Made by a program: the position numbers and the translations under genes. This document shows positions 4,731 to 7,935 of a DNA stretch of 7,935 nt, in pieces (within the stretch, counting starts at the first letter, position 1; every line of letters begins with the position of its first letter). Below the pieces are notes generated by a model, which saw only the letters and a list, made by a program, of their open reading frames with translations, was not told the origin of the DNA and ran no database searches. This DNA comes from an uncultured Anaerolineales bacterium (GTDB taxonomy: Bacteria > Chloroflexota > Anaerolineae > Anaerolineales > UBA11657), in the NCBI GenBank assembly GCA_913031335.1, contig CAJWGI010000049.1, positions 1-7,935 on the forward strand, read 5' to 3'.

Positions 4731-7253
4731 ATGACTGACACGTACCCGCAGTTTGTCGAGCACTTGCGCACCGACTCCCTGGAAGGGCTGCCCAAGCCGG
4801 CTCTGCTGGAAGTGTACCGAAACCTGGACCGCTTCGCGCAACGCGTGCGACAGGAAACCGACTGGCCGATGCTGACGCAGCTCCACGGAATAAACGGCAA
4901 GCGCGGCGAGTCGGCCAGGGAACTGCCAGCGCTGGATTCCGCCCTGAGCACGCGCGAGGTCAATCTCGGCCTGTCGTATTTGGAAACCTTTCACAGAGCC
5001 GATCGCTGTCTGGAATGCTTCGGGATGCCGTGCTCGACCGGCAAGCTCCAGTTCACAGAAGAGACGCTGGGCGGATGTCCGGTCCTGATCGACATTCCCG
5101 CTTTTATCAAACTCGTGAAAGAAGGCAAGATTTTCGAGGCCTGGCTCAAACTGATGGAAAGCGACAGCCTGCCCGCCATCACCGGGCGCGTCTGCCCGCA
5201 GGAAGACCAGTGCCAACTCAGCTGCAGCCTGACCATCAAAGACGAGCCGGTCGAGATCGGGCGTCTCGAGCGCTTCGTCGCCGACTACGTCTGGGAGAAC
5301 CACCCGGAGGCCGTGATCGAGCATGTTGAAGCGCTGCGCGACAGGAACGCAAACAGCGGCAACGCCCGGCACCACATCGCGGTGATCGGCTCCGGGCCGG
5401 CCGGACTCACCGTCGCCATCGATCTGGCTGTTCTGGGATACCACGTCACGATTTTCGAGGCGCTTCACGTGCCCGGCGGCGTGCTGGCTTACGGGATCCC
5501 GGTGTTCCGGTTGCCGGCGCGTGTGCTGCAACGCGAACTCGGCATCGCCCACACGCTCGGCATCCGCTTCGTGCACAATGTGACCATTGGCCGCTCCATC
5601 ACCATTGACGAGTTATTCGAAGAGGGATTCTCGGCCGTCTTCATCGGCACTGGGGCGGGGCTGCCGCGCCTGATGCACACGCCAGGCGAGCACTTGAAAC
5701 ACGTCTGCTCGGCGAACGAATTCTTGGTGCGTATCAACCTGATGAGGGCCTACGAGGCCGACACAGACACTCCGGTCAAAGTAGGCCAGCACGTGGTCGT
5801 GGTCGGCGGCGGGTTCACGGCGATCGACGCCGCGCGCTGGGCCGGGCGCCTCGGCGCAGGGAAGGTGACCATCATGTATCGGCGCTCGCGCAAGGAGATG
5901 CCCGCCCGCGAGGAGGAAGTCGAAAACGCTATCGCGGAGGGCATCGACCTGCAGCTTCTGACTAATCCCGTCCAGATGGTGGGGAACGATGAGGGGGAAG
6001 TTCGCGCGCTGCGCTGCGTGCGCATGGAATTGGGCGAGCCGGATAGCTCTGGCCGGCGGCGGCCCGTGCCCATCAAAGGCTCGGAGTTCGAAGTCCCTGC
6101 CGACACCGTCATCACTGCCCTGGGCACGACGCCCAATCCGATCATCCTCGAGACCACAGAGGGGCTGCAGGGCACGCGCTGGGGCACGATTCACCTCAGG
6201 GATGAGGAGACCGGCGAGACCACGCTGCCCTTCACGTACGCCGGAGGTGACGCGGTCACTGGCGCGGCGACAGTAATCCTGGCGATGGGCGCCGGTAAAC
6301 GCGCCGCGCAGGCGCTGGACCGCGCGCTGCGAGAAAAACCGCCCGTCCCGGGCAATCTTGAGCGCTCGACGGTACTGGTGGACATGTGCAGCGAACCGTA
6401 TGTGGTGCGCAGCAACGAGCGTCTGGCGTGTGATGTGTACGAAATGGTAGTGCAGGCGCCCGTGGTCTCGCGCTACTGCCAGGCGGGTCAGTTCGTGTTG
6501 GCGATGGTAGACGCATCCTCCGAGCGCATCCCCCTGACGGTCGCAGACTGGGACCGCGGGCGCGGGGAGATCACGCTCGTGTACCAAGTCGTTGGCAAGG
6601 GTACAGCAGATCTGGAGCACCTACGCGCCGGTGAAAGCTTGTTCGCCGTCTCCGGTCCGCTTGGGAAGCCGTCGGAGGTGGAGAAGTTTGACGGCACTGT
6701 GCTGATGGTCGCCGGCGGTGTGGGTCTGGCTGCCCTCTATCCCATCATGCGCGCGCACGTGGAAATTGGAAACGACGTACATGTCGTTTACGGCTCGCGC
6801 AACCGCGATCTGTTCTTCTGGCTTGACCGTCTGCATGCACTGCTGCCCGAGGCGAAGATTTCCCTTTCAACCGATGACGGCTCGTTGGGCATGAAGGGAT
6901 TCGTGACGGACGTGTTGCGCCAGAAGTATTTGGGGACAAGCGAGGCGGAGTTTGCGATCGTGGTCGGCCCGGCGATCATGATGCGCGAGACCTCCAAATT
7001 GCTCCTGGTCAATGAAACCCCCACCATCGTGAGCCTTAACCCAACCATGCTGGATGGCTCGGCTATGTGTGGCGGCTGCAAAGTCTCGCGCATGAATGGC
7101 AAACTGGGCGCGAAGGACTTCGCCTGCAACGACGGCCCGGACCGACCTGCCAGCGAAGTCGACCTGGACGAACTGGTGTCCCGGCTCGCTACCTACCGCG
7201 CCGAGGAAACCCGCAGCCTAGTGCATCATATCTGGCAAGGTCTGGCGGCGTAG
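4731..7253 (+). CDS. NfnB/GltD-like + NfnA/FNR-like fused NAD(P)H:ferredoxin flavoprotein
   Basis: An 840-residue fused oxidoreductase. Residues 75-190: GltD/NfnB iron-sulfur domain with C93, C96, C101, C116 and C155, E158, C161, C165 (GRVCPQEDQC), for two [4Fe-4S] clusters. Residues 215-530: FAD fold GSGPAG (220-225), NAD(P) fold GGGFTAIDAA (359-368) with YRRSRKEMPAR, and closing GGDAVTGAATV (505-515). Residues 545-815: FNR/PyrK-like half with RIPLT (599-603), GPLGKPSE (642-649), AGGVG (661-665), TDDGS (714-718), and a [2Fe-2S] site D775, C780, C783, C799. In NfnA an Asp plus three Cys bind this cluster, and the same set is here. Next to POR the likely job is moving electrons between ferredoxin, NADH and NADP+, perhaps by bifurcation. 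GltD-first fusions are also annotated as glutamate synthase beta/hydroxylase, but no glutamate synthase large subunit is present. The first 75 residues and a 14-residue insert between C101 and C116 are not usual. Start ATG with AAGGTGA (4711-4717) 13 nt upstream. Confidence 0.88.
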   Translation: MTDTYPQFVEHLRTDSLEGLPKPALLEVYRNLDRFAQRVRQETDWPMLTQLHGINGKRGESARELPALDSALSTREVNLGLSYLETFHRADRCLECFGMPCSTGKLQFTEETLGGCPVLIDIPAFIKLVKEGKIFEAWLKLMESDSLPAITGRVCPQEDQCQLSCSLTIKDEPVEIGRLERFVADYVWENHPEAVIEHVEALRDRNANSGNARHHIAVIGSGPAGLTVAIDLAVLGYHVTIFEALHVPGGVLAYGIPVFRLPARVLQRELGIAHTLGIRFVHNVTIGRSITIDELFEEGFSAVFIGTGAGLPRLMHTPGEHLKHVCSANEFLVRINLMRAYEADTDTPVKVGQHVVVVGGGFTAIDAARWAGRLGAGKVTIMYRRSRKEMPAREEEVENAIAEGIDLQLLTNPVQMVGNDEGEVRALRCVRMELGEPDSSGRRRPVPIKGSEFEVPADTVITALGTTPNPIILETTEGLQGTRWGTIHLRDEETGETTLPFTYAGGDAVTGAATVILAMGAGKRAAQALDRALREKPPVPGNLERSTVLVDMCSEPYVVRSNERLACDVYEMVVQAPVVSRYCQAGQFVLAMVDASSERIPLTVADWDRGRGEITLVYQVVGKGTADLEHLRAGESLFAVSGPLGKPSEVEKFDGTVLMVAGGVGLAALYPIMRAHVEIGNDVHVVYGSRNRDLFFWLDRLHALLPEAKISLSTDDGSLGMKGFVTDVLRQKYLGTSEAEFAIVVGPAIMMRETSKLLLVNETPTIVSLNPTMLDGSAMCGGCKVSRMNGKLGAKDFACNDGPDRPASEVDLDELVSRLATYRAEETRSLVHHIWQGLAA

Positions 7254-7368
7254 CCGGCACGGAATTGGCCGAATATCGCAGTGCCCGCATTTGTGGCATA
7301 ACCTCGTAACATTAGTCCGCAAACCCTCATAATCTGCGATTACAATCTTTGCGTGGCAAGAGTGGTCT

Positions 7369-7385
7369 CCGGGCGGAGCGCCCGG
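7369..7385 (+). terminator. GC-rich hairpin, possible operon terminator without U-tract
   Basis: CCGGGCG (7369-7375) and CGCCCGG (7379-7385) form a perfect 7-bp GC stem with a GAG loop, about 115 nt after the stop of the last operon gene. It is followed by CTGCCTTCC rather than a run of T, so termination here is a guess from position and stem stability. Confidence 0.3.
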
Positions 7386-7550
7386 CTGCCTTCCGGCCGG
7401 CGCACGGCGCAGCAATCCTAATTGAAATGGAGACTGGCTCTACGCCGGACGTGATTGAGGGACGCGCCGAGACGCCGTAACCCGCACAAAGTGTCTCGAT
7501 TTGACGCTTTTTATCCGCTACCGTGCGCAATCCATAGTCTGTGAAGGGCA

Positions 7551-7609
7551 GGGGGGTGTTACCAACCCACTCATCCCCCCGTTGCGTGAGAAAACGTATC
7601 CCTCACAAC
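7551..7609 (+). other. Two adjacent hairpins in the intergenic region
   Basis: GGGGGG (7551-7556) can pair with CCCCCC (7575-7580). Immediately after, GTT (7581-7583) plus GTGAG (7586-7590) can pair with CTCAC (7602-7606) plus AAC (7607-7609) around an 11-nt loop with a 2-nt bulge. Together they could be part of a structured RNA or a transcription barrier. The first stem is weakened by an 18-nt loop. Confidence 0.25.
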
Positions 7610-7741
7610 CACGCCACCGGGCTACATTGTAGGCGTCAAATGAAAGCCTGGCGGCCTGAATTTCATGTAGTACGACCGCGAGGCCGACACCCGTCGGGAC
7701 CGCCTGACCGATAAATCAAATTGTAGAATTCTGGGCGTGGT

Positions 7742-7770
7742 TTGACGGCAGTTATCGCACTCTTTTCAAT
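7742..7770 (+). promoter_or_regulatory. Candidate sigma70-type promoter for the gene at 7910
   Basis: TTGACG (7742-7747, 5 of 6 to the -35 consensus) and TTCAAT (7765-7770, 4 of 6 to the -10) are separated by exactly 17 nt. Transcription would start near 7777 and give a leader of about 130 nt containing the 7855-7893 stem-loop. Matches of this quality arise by chance. Confidence 0.35.
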
Positions 7771-7854
7771 ACCTCCATTTTCTAGACAATAAAAAAGACC
7801 TACGCTGCACTCCCTTAGTCCTTACAGTTAAAAACTATCACCCAAAGATCGTAC

Positions 7855-7893
7855 TGCGGGGTCGCCTGGAGTACGGGCTGTACAGACCCCGCA
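7855..7893 (+). promoter_or_regulatory. Stem-loop / inverted repeat next to the SD of the last gene
   Basis: TGCGGGGTC (7855-7863) and GACCCCGCA (7885-7893) form a perfect 9-bp outer stem. Inside the 21-nt loop, GTAC (7871-7874) and GTAC (7880-7883) can form a second small stem over GGGCT. The structure ends 5 nt before the AGGAG at 7899. The position fits either a translation-controlling leader hairpin or a repressor operator. No known riboswitch class is recognisable. Confidence 0.5.
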
Positions 7894-7898
7894 ACACC

Positions 7899-7903
7899 AG
7901 GAG
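7899..7903 (+). promoter_or_regulatory. Ribosome binding site of the gene at 7910
   Basis: AGGAG ends 6 nt before ATG 7910, near-ideal spacing. This is the main reason to believe in the truncated gene that follows. Confidence 0.65.
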
Positions 7904-7909
7904 CGCATC

Positions 7910-7935
7910 ATGAGCGCACTTCCGACCACAGGCCA
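7910..7935 (+). CDS. Start of an unidentified gene, cut by right edge
   Basis: ATG is followed by seven sense codons (MSALPTTG) and a partial codon before the window ends. The start is supported by AGGAG at 7899-7903 and by a GC-rich, codon-like composition after an AT-rich intergenic region. Eight residues are too few to identify the product. It has its own candidate promoter and a structured leader, so it is probably transcribed separately from the POR operon 656 nt upstream. Confidence 0.6.

Larger units (their letters stand above)
7254..7909 (+). other. 656-nt intergenic region between POR operon and next gene
   Basis: No coding frame here is convincing. The minus-strand frames at 7218-7415 and 7327-7530 have low-complexity Arg/Ala-rich translations and no SD. 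What it holds: a GC-rich hairpin (7369-7385), two adjacent hairpins (7551-7609), a 5-bp dyad TAATC-TGC-GATTA (7330-7342), a candidate promoter (7742-7770), an AT-rich stretch (7765-7850), and a stem-loop before the next gene's SD (7855-7893). GC content shifts from high to moderate across it. Confidence 0.5.

Noticed and set aside
4296..5576. Long minus-strand open frame (426 codons)
   Set aside because: It lies antisense across the ends of the beta subunit and flavoprotein genes, both with unmistakable family motifs. It is a shadow frame of GC-rich coding DNA.
5613..6620. Long minus-strand open frame (335 codons)
   Set aside because: Antisense to the flavin- and NAD(P)-binding part of the flavoprotein; Arg/His/Ala-rich with no motif.
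4731..7253. Glutamate synthase small subunit (GltD) as the function of the last operon gene
   Set aside because: No glutamate synthase large subunit is in the window, the protein has a full C-terminal FNR/NfnA-like half, and the context is pyruvate oxidation. GltD similarity is at family level only.
7341..7346. TACAAT as a -10 promoter element
   Set aside because: No acceptable -35 lies 15-19 nt upstream.
7671..7745. YDREADT stretch reminiscent of the start of small DUF2283 proteins, preceded by FM and a TAG
   Set aside because: Only about seven residues fit, the rest (RRDRLTDKS) does not, and the frame closes after 24 codons. Too short to claim even a pseudogene.

Overview
The window is a bacterial chromosome segment dominated by one tight, plus-strand, four-gene operon (876-7253) for pyruvate oxidation and electron transfer. 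The genes are separated by only 27-36 nt, each has a recognisable Shine-Dalgarno (SD) sequence, and one starts with TTG. By eye the operon is GC-rich (about 60%) and the flanks are clearly more AT-rich. The complement of pyruvate:ferredoxin oxidoreductase (POR) and an NfnAB-like flavoprotein suggests an anaerobe or facultative anaerobe. I cannot assign a phylum from the sequence alone.

Layout. 1-208 (minus) is an open, coding-looking frame running off the left edge, family not recognised. 315-455 is a 46-codon frame whose C-terminal part looks like the tail of an SPFH/band-7 (stomatin-like) protein, probably a remnant. 456-875 has no convincing gene but holds several short hairpins, including a perfect 10-bp stem at 642-670. 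Then come: a two-cluster ferredoxin-like POR delta subunit (876-1379); a fused alpha+gamma POR subunit (1410-3311); the TPP-binding beta subunit (3339-4694); and an 840-residue flavoprotein (4731-7253) that joins a GltD/NfnB-like half to an FNR/NfnA-like half. 7254-7909 is a long intergenic region with GC-rich hairpins, a candidate promoter and a stem-loop just before the SD of a new gene that starts at 7910 and runs off the right edge.

How the genes work together (inference). The three POR proteins together supply every domain of a pyruvate:ferredoxin oxidoreductase (pyruvate + CoA -> acetyl-CoA + CO2 + 2 reduced ferredoxin equivalents). The fourth protein keeps the residues expected for two [4Fe-4S] clusters, two flavins, two pyridine-nucleotide sites and a [2Fe-2S] cluster. 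It could therefore pass the low-potential electrons to NAD(P), possibly by Nfn-type bifurcation (reduced ferredoxin + NADH -> 2 NADPH). The operon would then act as a modular pyruvate:NADP+ oxidoreductase.

The most unusual points are the delta subunit, whose two cluster modules appear in swapped (circularly permuted) order relative to classical PorD; the alpha-gamma fusion in the domain order of one-chain PFORs; an extra segment of about 65 residues inside the beta subunit between cluster ligands; and the GltD-first, FNR-second fusion placed in a POR operon.
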